In this document: piece by piece, positions 1 to 11,600 of the stretch | Layout of the letters: the number at the start of each line of letters is the position of its first letter | Numbering within the stretch: position 1 is the stretch's first letter | Assembly: GCA_025594325.1 (NCBI GenBank) | Contig: JANHCV010000004.1 | Location: forward strand, 1,488,001 to 1,552,000 | Length of the DNA stretch: 64,000 bases | Reading direction: 5' to 3' | DNA from: Blastocladiella emersonii ATCC 22665 | Lineage: Eukaryota; Blastocladiomycota; Blastocladiomycetes; Blastocladiales; Blastocladiaceae | The notes under the pieces: model-generated | Database searches by the model: none | The model's input: only the letters and a program-made list of their open reading frames with translations | What the model was told of the DNA's origin: nothing | Program-made: the position numbers and the translations under genes

Positions 1-1734
1 TGCGCGCCGTCGCGCGCATGGCCGCGGCGCTCGACGGACACCCGGAGATCCAGTGGATGCTCCTGTCCAAGTTCGAGGACCTCCTCGCGCGCATCGCGCC
101 GGGCGTCGCCCAGACCGTGCCCGGCACCCCGCGCATCACGCTCGAGCTGATCCTCGCCGTCCAGGCGTACCTCCACGTCCTCGCGGCGCGCGAGCGCCAG
201 GGCGCCGCTGAGGCACCGCCCGTGTGCGCGCGGCTCACGGGCACCCTGCTCGCGCTCCTCGCGTCGCCGCCGTCGGATCTCGCGGCCGCCGGCCCGCTCG
301 CTGAGCAGCTCCTCCTCGCCGCGTCGCGCACCGTCGCGTCCGTCGCGACCACGGTCCGTCCGCGCCGCGAGCCGGGGAACGACTGGTGGGTGTCGAGCCT
401 GCGCCACTGCATGCTCGCGGCGCACGCGGCGCTGCCCGCGGGCCACCCGGCGACGCAGCGGCTGATCCAGGCCGTCGTCGCCACCACCGTGTTCCCCGCG
501 CAGGGCCAGCCGCCACCAGCGCTCCGCACGCCCGACGCCGACGCGCGCACCGCCGAGCTCAACGGGCACCTGCTCGCGGTCGCTGCCGCGTGCCGCGATC
601 TACGGGACATGCTCCCGCTGCTCCGCGCGGTGCTCGGTACGGCGCGCGGGGATACGATCCCTGTCAAGGCGATTGTCGCGGCGGCGGTGCCCGGCGACTG
701 GCTCGCGCACTACCTCGGGACCCTCGAGCGGGCGACGGATCCCGGGCATCTTCTGGATTTGTTGGGGCTGTTCGCGCTCCTCGTCGAGAGCCAGAAGCAG
801 TCGCCGCTTGCAGCCGAACTCGTTCCACGCATCCTCCACCACCCGCTGCTCGGACACGCGGCTGTCACGGCCGGGTTCCACCACCTCCTCCGCTTGCTCG
901 TCGAGGACGGGAACACGTTTGCCCCGCACCTCGTCGAGTTTGGCCAGCTCGCGTCAAATATGGGCGGTGGGAACGTGGTACGCTTCAGTCCTTTCAACTC
1001 GACTGAGGTTCGCCGGCTCACTTCGTGCGCGACCCGTGTAGCCACCACCAACACCGCTCCTCCGCGTCGTCTCGGCGACCCTCGACGTGCACTGGGGCGT
1101 GTTCCTGCCCGGCGGCGTGCGCGCCATGGCCGCGAACCAGCCCCTGCGCCACCCGGAAACGTTCCTCGCCCTCGTCAGCGTCCTACTCCGCTCGCTCCAG
1201 TCCAACGATATCGAGCACGTCCGCGTCGGGATCTCGTCGCTGCTGTTTGTCCAGGAGAAGCGCCGGCTGTTCACTCGGGTACGCCTCATTGATCACTGAC
1301 GTGAATGCGGCGAGCCTAATGTCGCGACGCGATGTAGGACGCGTGGACCTCGAACTTGCACTCGGACGCGCTCCAGCTTGCGCTCGCCGCCATGGTCCGG
1401 CCCGGTCTTGCGCTCCTGCAGGACGACCTCGCGGGACTCGTCAAGGCGATGCTCGCGCACCGCATGGCACCGGCCGACCGCCTCGAGTCGGACCTGCGCG
1501 GGATCTACGCCTTTTTCATTGCGCAGGCGCCAGGCACCAGCGCGGTCGCCGCGATGTGGGAGGGCCGCGTCAACCGCGCGGTTCAGTCGCTTCGGGTACG
1601 TTGTTTCGAAAGCACGGGTGGAGGGCGACGGCGACTGACGCAGATCGATGCGCGGGTAGGACGACCACGCGTTCGAGCTCACGCTCAAGGGACTGCTGCA
1701 CGACGTCGGCTGCATGTCCGTGTATTATTGCTGA
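1..1734 (+). CDS. 3' part of a large helical-repeat protein (exportin-like?), 5' cut by window
   Basis: I do not firmly recognise this gene. The reading frame is open from the window edge, so the start lies outside. Exons read as 1-977, 1042-1278, 1338-1595 and 1660-1734. All junctions are phase 0, the donors are GTACGC or GTACGT and the acceptors GTAG, and the stop is TGA. The product is almost entirely predicted alpha helix, Leu/Ala-rich with regularly spaced hydrophobic residues, as in ARM/HEAT solenoids. It ends in a short conserved-looking tail after a run reading VHWGVFLPGG. The style suggests a karyopherin/exportin-type C-terminus, but no diagnostic motif was seen. It lies tandem to the secreted protein at 2218, about 480 bases downstream. 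Confidence 0.6.
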
Positions 1735-2217
1735 CGGCGGACAAGACTGATGATGATAAACGATCTATTCACTTGCACAAATCCCGATGGTAGCCGCAAT
1801 GGAGAACGCGTCTCGCTGCAGATCAGTGCTTGCGGCCATGGCCGGCGAAACGTTCCCCCGCGTCTTGAGTAGTGGACATGCAATTCGAACCTGCTGAACC
1901 CGCGACGGCGATGCATGTCCACCCGGTTTCCGCCGCGACTGAAACGCCGGCGACGTGCTGCGCCACCACGGCGCGCCGCGTTTCAAGGCGCAAGCACTGG
2001 AAATCCGCAAGCCTCGGAACCATGCGCCTCGCCGGTCCCGCGCCACTCATGGTAGTTCAACGCCATGGCGGACCTGGGCGGGCGCGGAGGAGCGTCGGCG
2101 CTGGCCTGAAGCGCGAATCGTACAAAAATCGCGACGTCCCCGCGTCCCCCAACTTCCGAACTCCACCGAGCTGGCCTCTACTCCATACCCATCACTCAAA
2201 CCATCAATCACACCACC
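1735..2217. other. Intergenic, no gene seen
   Basis: This lies between two plus-strand genes and is less GC-rich than the coding sequence. It should contain the 3' end of the upstream gene and the promoter and 5' UTR of the secreted protein. The stretch just before the ATG is A/C-rich (repeated CATCAATCA/CACCACC-like sequence), typical of a fungal 5' UTR. I see no RNA gene or repeat. Confidence 0.5.
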
Positions 2218-3240
2218 ATGCCCTCGATCACCAAGCTCGCCCTCCTCGCCGCGCTGGCCACGGTCGCCTTCGCGCAGAACAACGGCGGCGACTTCAAGAC
2301 GGCGAACCGCGTGCTCGCCAAGCGCCTCGACGACGGCAAGGCCGGGCTCAAGATTGGCTCCGCGTGCCCCGCCGAGCTGAGCACCGAGGGCGCCGTCCTG
2401 TGCGCCGGGAACCAGCTCGCCCGCTGCAACGGTGGCCGCGTCGCCGGCCCGCTCCAGAGCTGCGGCGCGGGCGGCCTCAACTGCCAGGTCCTGCCGCTTG
2501 TGAACTCGCCCGGAACCTCGGTCACCTGCTCGACCGACGCTGACAAGATCGCGCGCATCGGCAACGTTGGTGCTGGTGCGGGGAACGGCGCGGGCGGCGA
2601 TACGACCAACAACAACACCGGAGGTGCGGCCATGCGCCGTCCGCGCGGAAACCAGCAGCGCGGGAACAACTCGAACAACTCCAACAACAACACGGGAGCT
2701 GGTGCCGGTCGCCAGCAGCGCGATGGCCAGGCCGCAGGCGACGCGACCAGCAACAACAACGCGGGGAAGAAGGCCGCCGACGGTAAGAAGGCGGGCGACG
2801 CGACCAACAACAACACGGGCGGCGGGATGGGCGCGGGCAAAAAGGCCGGGGACACGGCCAACAACAACGCGGGCCGTGGCGGAGCTGGTGGCGCGAAGAA
2901 GGGCGGCGACGCGACGAACAACAATGGCGCGGGTGCTCCTGGCGCTGGTGCGGGTGCGGGTGCGGGAGGCGACTTCAAGGCCAAGAACAAGGCGGACGCG
3001 GCGCGCCTCGACTCGGGCAAGGCCGCGGTCAGCGTCGGCGGCGCGTGCCCCGCCGGTGCAGCCGAGGGCTCCGTCGTCTGCGCCGGAGACCAGATCGCGT
3101 TCTGCCTTCAGGGCAAGGTCAGCGCCGCCCAGTCGTGCGCGGGAGACCTCAAGTGCCAGGTGCTGCCGCTCGTCAACAAGCCGGGAACGTCGATCGCGTG
3201 CACGACCGACGCTGACAAGAACCAGCGTATCCGCGGTTGA
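2218..3240 (+). CDS. Secreted protein with two CBM19-like Cys domains joined by an Asn-rich repeat linker
   Basis: This single-exon gene encodes 340 aa. Residues 1-19 are a signal peptide (short basic start, hydrophobic core, AFA before Q). Two homologous Cys-rich domains follow, at about 25-115 and 250-340. Each has the order DGKAG/SGKAA, a CPA loop, C-A-G-(N/D)-Q, a second Cys, then CQVLPLVN-(S/K)-PGTS-x-x-C-(S/T)-TDADK. The PLV-PGTS-C-T-AD signature is that of fungal chitin-binding CBM19-type domains, so a chitin or cell-wall binding role outside the cell is likely. The linker (about 118-245) is built of Gly, Lys, Ala and Asn in imperfect repeats. No catalytic domain is present. The start is chosen because it directly precedes the signal peptide, in an ACCACCATG context. 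Confidence 0.85.
   Translation: MPSITKLALLAALATVAFAQNNGGDFKTANRVLAKRLDDGKAGLKIGSACPAELSTEGAVLCAGNQLARCNGGRVAGPLQSCGAGGLNCQVLPLVNSPGTSVTCSTDADKIARIGNVGAGAGNGAGGDTTNNNTGGAAMRRPRGNQQRGNNSNNSNNNTGAGAGRQQRDGQAAGDATSNNNAGKKAADGKKAGDATNNNTGGGMGAGKKAGDTANNNAGRGGAGGAKKGGDATNNNGAGAPGAGAGAGAGGDFKAKNKADAARLDSGKAAVSVGGACPAGAAEGSVVCAGDQIAFCLQGKVSAAQSCAGDLKCQVLPLVNKPGTSIACTTDADKNQRIRG
2590..2940 (+). repeat. Imperfect in-frame repeats coding for KKAGDATNNN-like units
   Basis: Within the linker of the CBM19-like protein, a unit of roughly 18 codons recurs about four to six times. Each holds an Asn triplet (aacaacaac) preceded by GD(A/T)(T/A) and followed by Gly-rich spacer and KKA or KKG. Copies vary in length, as expected for an expanding linker minisatellite. 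Confidence 0.75.
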
Positions 3241-3448
3241 ATGGGCTCTCTCGTGTATTAAATGAGCTTGACCTTGATCATGTCGCGTGTACCATACACA
3301 TTTGATGTCAGTCATGTCGAAACCATAGAAGGAGAGAGGGAAGTGTGGCTCAGCAGGCCTTCACACATGTGTGGCGCTGCGCGTCGACCTGAGCGCAAGT
3401 GACTCGTGCCAAATCCGCATGCATTTGTTCGTACAACACAACTTAGTC

Positions 3449-5781
3449 TCAGCGCCGCGACAGATTGGCACCCGGTTTCGCGAGACTGAACGAGATACCC
3501 AGTGTCGCTGGCCGAGGTGCCGCCGCCGAATCGGCCGAATCCTGGGCGTCGCCACCATTCGCGCTGCTGGTGGCCGTGTTCTCGACGGCGACGAACCCGC
3601 GCGGCGCCGCGTTGACGACGACCGCGGTCCCCTGGGCCGCAGAAGCCGCCGCGAGGGCCGCCGCCTCCGCGGCCGCCTTGGCGCACTCCGCCGCCTGCCG
3701 CGCGGCCTCTTCCTCCTCAACAGCCGCAGCCGCGTGGAGCTCGTCGAGGTCGACGAGGTTCGGCCGGACCGCGGCCTCGAGGTCAGCGAGGAACGGGCGC
3801 GGGAACAGCATCCACTGGCGCCAGACGCTGACGACGGCGAGCACGTTATTGCGCCACGCGTCCGCGGCCCAGCGGGCGCCGCCCTCACCGCGCATCGCCG
3901 CGTACGTGCCGCCAAAGTGCTTGAAGACGCGCGGCAGGTGCGCCTGGATCGCCTCGCGGTACCGCCACGCGTTGTTGACGGGCGCCGTGCAGTTGTGCAG
4001 CACGTCGTGCACGAGGTACAGCACGTGCAGCTGCCAGTGCGGCGGGGCGCGCGGGCGCGTCGCGAGCCGCGCGAGTTCCATCGACACGTCGCTGGCCGCG
4101 TCGGACGCGGCGATCACGAGCGCCATGATCCGCGCGATCGCACCGCGCGAGGGCTTCCGGTCGCCCGAGGCCAGCGTCGCGCGGCACAGGGCGCGGAGGC
4201 GCCGGATGACGCGGACGGACGCCGATTTCGCGGCCGCGCTCAGCTCCTCGTCGAGGTCGTCGTCTGACTCGAGGATCTCGGCCGCGGCCGCGGCGATCGC
4301 GGCGGGGCTGTCGAGTTCGCCGTCAGCAATGTCGTCGTCGGCGCCGAGACACGGCGGCGGGATCCAGCGCGGGCCGCCGCGGACCATGTGGAACGGCTTG
4401 GTCGACCAGACGGTCGTCGAGTCGCCCTGCAGCAGCGACCAGACGCGCCACTTGTAGTAGTGGTGGTCCGGGTGGTGCACGTCGTGGACGAACAGGAAGC
4501 TCGGGTTGTCCTTGTTCTTGGCCATGAGCAGCTGCTCGAACGCGTGGCCCCACTCGAGGACCCGCTCGACCGTCTGGTGGATCAGGACGCGGACGCTCGG
4601 GTCGTCGGGGACACGCACCACGATCTCGTCGCTTGCGCTTCCGCTCCCGCGGCGACGCGCGGAATCGTGGTCGCTGCGCCACTTGGGGTCGACGTACATG
4701 GGCCGCGACGGCAGCGGGACCGGCTTGCCCCAGTCGAGCCGCAGCGGGTGGCCGAGCAGGTCGCGGCCGTTCATGGCGTTGTACGCGCGCTGCGCCGAGC
4801 CGCGGTCCATGAAGCACACGAAGCCCGAGTTGTGTCCGCGGTTCTGCTCCTCCTTGGTTCGCGGCCACATAATCTTGACTATACGCGAATGAGTGCATTA
4901 GTCGGCGCGGGGAATGCGGTGAGCGCGAGGAGGAGGCGTACTGGAAGCAATGGGACCAAACTGGCCAAACTCGCGCTGCAGCAGCGGCTCGTCAACGGCG
5001 CGGCTGAGGTTACCAACGTACACGTTGGTCGAGAGGGCCGAGAATGGGAGCGAAAGCTGGTCCTGCGAGTTGTTGTTGCTGCGGTGGTGGCGGTTGCTCG
5101 AGTACGACGATGAGCCCTGCGCCTCGTTGTTGCTACACCACCACGCAAGAGTCCGTCAGCCACGAGGGTCAAGGTGCTTCGATGCGAGAAGCGTACCGCT
5201 TGAACGTCTCGAGCAGCTCGTCCATCTTACGCTTCTTGGCCGGGTTGCCCGACGTGGTCGGCATCTCGGGCTGGTACGCGGGCGCAGGGCCATCCGCTTC
5301 GTGCGCACGCTTCAGACCCGGAAGCGAGTCCATGGGGCGGAAGATGCGCGAGTCGGATCCGTTGTCTCGGTCACCACCGTCGCGGCCGCCGCGGTCTACG
5401 AGTTCCCAGGTGAGACGTGCCCGTCGCAACACGACGAATATGAGGCCGTACCGCCGCGCTGCCCGGGCCGAACGGTCCCGCCGCGCACAAACGTCTTGTC
5501 GTGCGCGTATGCTTCCTCGTCTCCAAACGACGTGACGAACTCGCTGTACAGCCGCGCGCGCTCCTCCTCCTCTTTCTACGTCCGTCCCTCGCACAGTCAG
5601 TCTTGTCGCGTGCCCTCGTTGTTGTACACGGACGCACCTTTCTGCGCTCCTCCATCTCCTCCTTCTGGCGCTGGAACGCCGACTTCTTGATCTGGCTGCC
5701 ATGCCCGTGAACGACGCTCAGCTTCTGCTTGTTGAGGGCCTTTGCACGCGCGCAGTCGGTCGCCGCGGGGCATGTTGGCAA
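3449..5781 (-). CDS. U2SURP: U2 snRNP-associated SURP protein (SR140/U2SURP homologue)
   Basis: This is a splicing factor that associates with the U2 snRNP. Predicted exons (minus strand) are 5781-5638, 5575-5452, 5395-5197, 5132-4942 and 4878-3449, which close in frame to the TAG at 3449. Recognisable parts in order: a Lys/Glu-rich N-terminus followed by YSEFVTSF and then KTFVRGG, both conserved in the family; an RRM beginning NVYVGNLS and running into IKIMWPRT and GFVCFMDR; a SURP module (about 285-335, with FLFVHDVHHPDHHYYKWR and LLQGDS); and a CID/RPR domain (about 390-520, with LHVLYLVHDVLHNC). A long Ala/Glu helix and a short tail follow. Codon 5781 is TTG, not ATG, and no in-frame ATG precedes the conserved part. 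A short first exon upstream of 5781 is therefore likely and not resolved. Confidence 0.93.
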
Positions 5782-6036
5782 GGCGTCAGCGGCGGCGATG
5801 GGGGACGCTCAACGGGGATGGACGCAGGCGAGAGTTCACGCCGCCGAGCGGCAGCTCTCCTCGCGCTCGTCACATACAAGGCGCTTAGCCGCCGGCTCGC
5901 TGCCAGATGCATCTTCATTCATGGTGTCGAGTGCGTTGCAGGGAGTTGTAGCCGTTTTTCAGCAAAGGCCGAAGGGAAGGGGGAGAGCACGTCTATGCTT
6001 CTATTTGACACGGTTCCCGTTCACATAATATTTACT

Positions 6037-7949
6037 TCACGATCCGCACGCGGCCGAGTCGGTGCGCACGTAGAGCCGGCGGTGGTGCTCGGTGCGGTCG
6101 ATGATGAACAGCGAGTCGAACTCGACGCTGGGCGCGGGCATCGCGGGGGCGACCGCCGCCGCGGCCGCCGTGGCCATGCCGCCAGGAAGCGCCGCGAGGT
6201 TGCGCAGGAACGCCGCGGGCACGCTCGCCGCGGACGGCGTGGTGGGCGTTGGCGGCGCCGAGACGGGCATCTCGACGACCTGGCGCTCGAGACCGATCTC
6301 GAGCTGGCGCAGCGTCGGCGGGGCCCCGGCCGCGGGCGACCTGGGCGACCCGTCGGCCGTCGTAGGCGCCGCGGGCGACGCGAGGTACACGATGCGGTTC
6401 CGCGACGGTCCCGCAGTCGCGAGTGCCTCGGGGATCTCCTCGGCGGCGTTGAGGACGAGGTTGAGGAACTGGGACACGGGGAGGTCCATGTTGGCGTCGC
6501 GGAACAGGTCGACGGCGACGCCCGCGCCCGACGCGCGCCACAGGAGCTCGAGCTGCACGCGGTACTCACAGTCGGTCTCGCACTGGCACCCGCACAGGTG
6601 GTCGGCGTCGACGCTCGTCCCCGTCGCCGCGTGCGCGACCTTGCCGCGCGGCGGGTACGGCGTCTCGGGCGGGCGCACGACGAGGTCGCCGAGCAGGAAC
6701 ACGCCCTCGTCGAGCAGCGCGCGGTGCGTGCGCAGGAAGTGGCACAGCTCGAGCGTCTGCGAGGTGCGTGTCGCGGCCATCTCCATCTGGTGCGCCGTGT
6801 TGGTCAGGGCGCTCCCGCGCGACCCGCGCCGCGCGTTGAGGCTGCCCGGACGAGATGAGGACTGTAGCCGCGTCAGGATGAAGCTCGCGGCGCCGCCCTG
6901 CGGCAGCAGGACGCGGAAGAAGAGAAGGCCCTTGGCGTGCTTGACGAGCGTCGTCTCGACGGTGCGGAAGGGCACGGCGTAGTGCTCGACGATCGGGAAC
7001 TCGCAGAGCACGGCAAGATCTTCAACTATCGGAGCGCGAAGTGAGCTACATGCTACTCTTGTGAGCAAGTGAAGGCGAACGTACACTGGAGCACGGTGAC
7101 GCCGCGCGACTCGGCAGCGCGAAGCGCAATAGCTAGCCTTGGGTCGTGGATCCCCTGGACGCAAACCACGTTGAAGGTAGCGAGCAGCTGCGAGATGGCG
7201 GCCATGGGGTCGAGGTTGGACCGGTCGCCCTGCTGCAGATCCTCGAGGTTGATGGACGCGAGTCGCAGGTGGTAGTCGACGTGCTCCTTGCGCGGGCCGA
7301 CGCACGGCAGCGCCGAGGGCAGACGGCGGAAGACAAAGTGGGCGGGCCACGGCACGGCGCCCGCAAAGGCGAACCCGGCCCACCGGCACGGCGACGCGTG
7401 GCGGTGCTCCTTGTGCCAGGCGAGCGCGGCGGGCGTCGACGCCTCGCGCACCTCGAACACGGTGCGGGCGCCCGGGATGCTGACGGCGGTGAACAGCGAC
7501 AGGTTGTCGTGGCCGAACATGACCTCGGTCCGCGACGAGTGGATCAGCTCGTAGTCGGCGACCAGCTGCGCGCGGTCGGGCACCTCGCGGTACACACGCA
7601 CGCCGGCCTTGAAGCTGCCGACGAGCGGGTTCGAGTAGAAGAAGGCGATGTAGAAGACCTTGGGCGCGTATTCCCCCCCGCTGCGATCGCTGCCCGACGA
7701 CGGCTCCTCGGTGTGCAGCAGGTCGAGGCGGTACACGTAGGACCCGGTGGTGCCCGTCACCTCGCCGTTGCGGTTGCAGGTGCAGTGCGACGACGAGGCG
7801 AGCGGCGCGACGACGGGCTGCGGCAGCAGGGACCACCGGCCCGTCTCGCAGTGGTCGGCGACGAGCACCAGCTCGTGGTGCGTCAGGTTCATGACCTTGT
7901 GCTGCAGATGTCGGCTCTTGGACGAGCCCTCGATACATAGTGTCACCAT
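6037..7949 (-). CDS. Degenerate paralogue of the actinoporin-like/neutral sphingomyelinase fusion
   Basis: Two exons, 7949-7085 and 7025-6037, give 617 aa with an exact in-frame junction (donor GTACGT, acceptor ATAG). The N-terminal ~165 residues match the N-terminal domain of the gene at 28873-30402 (YHESGRWW there, HCETGRWS here; FFSNPYLGGFKSG there, FFYSNPLVGSFKAG here). That layout resembles the actinoporin fold. The C-terminal half follows the endonuclease/exonuclease/phosphatase (EEP) sphingomyelinase order, but key positions are changed. The catalytic Glu of LQEVYD is Gly (VQGIHD), the H-x-Q motif is replaced, GDLN has lost its Asn, a stretch before LCEFPI is deleted, and the terminal SDH is absent. 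A Pro/Ala/Thr-rich extension of about 120 residues lies before the end. I infer a pseudoenzyme with retained membrane-binding potential. No signal peptide is evident. Confidence 0.75.
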
Positions 7950-8645
7950 GGCGGGGCAGAATTACATGAGATGTGAGTGAGGAGAGAGCGAGCGTTGCAA
8001 GGCGCAGGCGACCTTCGGACGTCGCGAAGTCGAGACGCGCGCCACCGCAGCGCGTTCCTGCTTCCACGCACCTGTCCACTCCTCTGTGTCCAGAGCAGCC
8101 GACCAAGGCTCGTAATCTCATGCTGTGTCGAGAGCGTGAAGAGCGAGTAAGGGCATCGCCGTGCCCGGCCGAGGCAATGTGATACAAGCGATGATCCGAG
8201 CTGGAGACAGCGTCTCCCCGTCGATCCCGCGTAGATCCTGCCTCCAGTCGCCGGTTCGGTGGGAGTCCGCCTCCTCCCACTCGCCCCGCGACGCCGGCGT
8301 CCCCGCCGCGCCGGGCTCGCGTGCTCGACTATGCGAGTGAGTGGTGCAGCTGGTTTTAGCGCCGCCGTCGCGCATCAGCGTTGGGCCCGGTCCCCTCCGA
8401 ACGGTTCTATCTCTCTCTCCCTCCCTCCCTCTTCCATCGCTGCTCTGTGAGAGCGAAGATCACATCGTTGTCGCTTCGCTTGCGTTCGGCGGGCTTGCGC
8501 TCTACATCTCCATCATCATCGGCGCCCGCTCCCTCCGCCGCCGATCCTCCCCTCCCCTCTCCTCCTCGCCGCACTCGCGCCCACGCTCCCCCAACACCCT
8601 CTGGGAGCGCGCAACACGCTGCAGCTCCTCCGCACTGCGTGCAAC
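7950..8645. other. Divergent intergenic region with pyrimidine-rich tract
   Basis: This separates the minus-strand sphingomyelinase-like gene from the plus-strand O-GlcNAc transferase, so it should hold both promoters. A CT-rich tract (repeated ctctct/ccctccct) lies at about 8406-8440, with further C/T-rich sequence to about 8600. Such tracts often mark transcription start regions in fungi. No clear TATA box or RNA gene was found. Confidence 0.45.
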
Positions 8646-11600
8646 ATGTATCTCGATTCTGCCCCGCCCGACACCAACAGCGGGAGCGGCGCCGGGAGCA
8701 GCGCCCCCGTCGGCGACGACGTTCCCGCGCCGGCCACCGCGCCATCGCACCATGTCGACACGGACTCGGCGAGCGCCTCGGCCGCCGGGACCGTAGCCGA
8801 CGCCGCCGACGTTCACTCGGCGGCTGGGACTCCCGCGCCCGCCGAGCGCCGGCGCCTGCACCACCATGCCGGCCCGCCGCTGACCATCACCATCGCGCCG
8901 CCTGTGTCCGATGCAGCGGCCGCTGGTGACGCCCCCGCCTCGGCCTCGGCGACCGTCGGTGGCGCGAGCCCGCTATCCTCGACCGCCGGCAGCGCCACCG
9001 CGGCGCGGCCCTTCACCTGCCCGCCGTCGCTCGACCTGTGCTCGCCGTCGCGCCGCAGCGCCACGCCGTCCGCGTACTCGGCCGCCGTCGTGCAGTCGCC
9101 CGTGCGCCAGGCGTTTGCCGTGGCCGCCCACAGCACCGGGTCGTCGACCAATGGCCAGGGCCAACTCGCTACCGCGCTGTACCCGGGCAGCGTCGCGGCC
9201 GCGAACCGGCATCGCACGCCGTCTATGACGAGTCTGCGCGCCGTCGCCCATGCCCATGCGCACGCGCTGCGGCCGCCCCAGGCGCTGCCTCCCCAACAGC
9301 AGCAGCAGCAGCTCGGCGCGATCGCTGAGGGCGTCGTGCACCATCACCAGCACCCGCAGCAACACCATGCCGCCACTGCGACCATTCAGCAGCAGCACCA
9401 TCTTCTCTCCGCACAGCAGGCCGCGCACCACCAGCAGGTACCCATCTCCCGCAGTATCGCAGCATGAACCCGTCGTTGACGCCACCTCTCGCTGCAGATC
9501 CAGCAACAGCAGTACCTCCAGCAACAGCTCCTCGCCGCCGGCGCGTCGAGCCAGTACGCGCCCATCGTCATGGGCGGCGGCACCGTGCAGCTGCCCGACG
9601 GCTCGGCGCTCCCGTACTCGTCGGTCGCGCTGCCGCTCACCGTCAGCGTGCCCTCCGTGCAACCGATGCTCAACCAGGAGGCGCAGGACCAGCTGCTGCA
9701 GCTCGCCCACGCAAAGTACAACGCCGCCGACTACGCCGCGGCACTGTCGGTGCTGCAGACGCTGTTCCTCGTGAACCCGACCAGCATCGCGACGCTGCTG
9801 CTGCTCGGGTGCACGTGCTACTCGCTCGGCCTGTACCCGCTCAGCGTCTTCTACAACCAGCTGATCCTCGGCATCGACGCGCACTTTGCCGAAGCCTACT
9901 CGAACCTCGGCACCACGTACCGCGCGCTCGCCGACGACGCGCGCGCCGAGCAGTGCTACCGCGTCGCCGTCGAGATCCGCCCCGAGTACTGGGACGGCGC
10001 GCGTAACCTCGTCGGCATCCTGTGCGCCAAGGGCCAGTGGGACGAGGCCCTCGCCGTCTACGAGCGCGCCGAGCGCACCATCGCGTCGTGCGACCCGGGC
10101 CTGTGGCCCGCCGAGCGCAAGCGCGACCTGTACCACGCCAAGGCCAACATCCGCTTCGCCACGGGCGACGCCGAGGGGGCGCGACGCGACTACATGCACG
10201 CGCTGCGGTGCGTCGGGATCGACCCGGCCGCGGTCGTCGCCGAGTTCACCAAGCTCACGGCCAGCACCAGCGGCGGTACGGCGGCCGCGCCAACCGTGGT
10301 CCCGCCCGAGGACGCACTCGCGCTCGCGCAGCCGCTGCTCGCGGCGGCCCCGACGTACCAGACGCTGGCCGCGACGCCGGCACCCGCGGGGCTCAGCGAC
10401 CCGGCGACCACGTCGACGATCCTGCAGACGCTGGCCAAGTTCTACCAGGACGCGCAGCAGCTGGTGCCGGCGCTCGCGCTCTACTACTTTTCGCTCGCCG
10501 TGTCCCCGAACCCGCAGACGTGCAACCTGGTCGGGATCCTGTGCGCGACGCTCGGCATGGCGTCGGTGGCCGTCCGCTACTACCATTTCGGGCTCAAGCT
10601 CGACCCGAACCACGTCCACCTGTACACGAACCTTGGGTCCGCGCTCAAGGACGGCGGGCACGTTATGGAGGCCATCATCATGTACGAGCGCGCGGTCCAG
10701 CTCAACCCCGAGTTTGATATTGCCCTCGCCAACCTCGCCAACTCGATGAAGGGTACGATTTCCTGCTGCGAGTGAGTGCGCGCCCTGATTCGCCGCTGAC
10801 AACTCACGACGTGACGTGATTTAGACATTGGCCGCATCGACGAGGCGGTCGGCCTGTACCGCCGCGCGCTGGCGGCGAACCCGCAGTTCATCGAGGCCTT
10901 CTGCAACTACGTCAACACGCTCAACTTCATCTGCGACTGGCGCGACCGCGACGCCAACTTCGCGCGGATCCGGGACCTGACGGACCGGCAGCTCGAGGTC
11001 ATGGCCGGCACGCTGGCGTGGTCGCAGACGTTCCACATGTCCGAGAACGCGTCGCCGCAGCGCGCGCTCGCGATCCGCACCGCGCAGCACCAGCCGCCGC
11101 CCACGGTCCCGACGGTGCTGCCCTTCCACACCTTCACGTACCCGCTGACGGCGCGGCAGATCCGGCTCATCTCGTTCCGCAACGCGGCCCGCATGGTCCA
11201 CAACGTGTACACGGCGCCGTGGTACCCGGCGGCCACGGGGTACGCGCCGATCCCGCCGCCGGCCGCCGCCGGCGAGCGGCTGCGCGTCGGCTACGTGTCG
11301 TCCGATTTCGGGAACCACCCGCTGTCGCACCTGATGCAGAGCGTGTTCGGGATGCACGACCGGGCGCGGTTCGAGGTGTTCGGGTACGCGCTGACGCCCA
11401 ACGACGGCACGCCGTACCGCGCCAAGATCGAGCGCGAGACCGAGCACCTGCGCGACGTTTCGGGCTGGTCGCCTGGCCAGATCTGCGACCAGATCAACCG
11501 CGTCGACCGCATCCACATCCTCATCAACCTCAACGGGTACACCAAGGGCGCGCTCAACGAGGTGTTTGCCGCGCGGTGCGCGCCCGTCCAGCTCTCGTAC

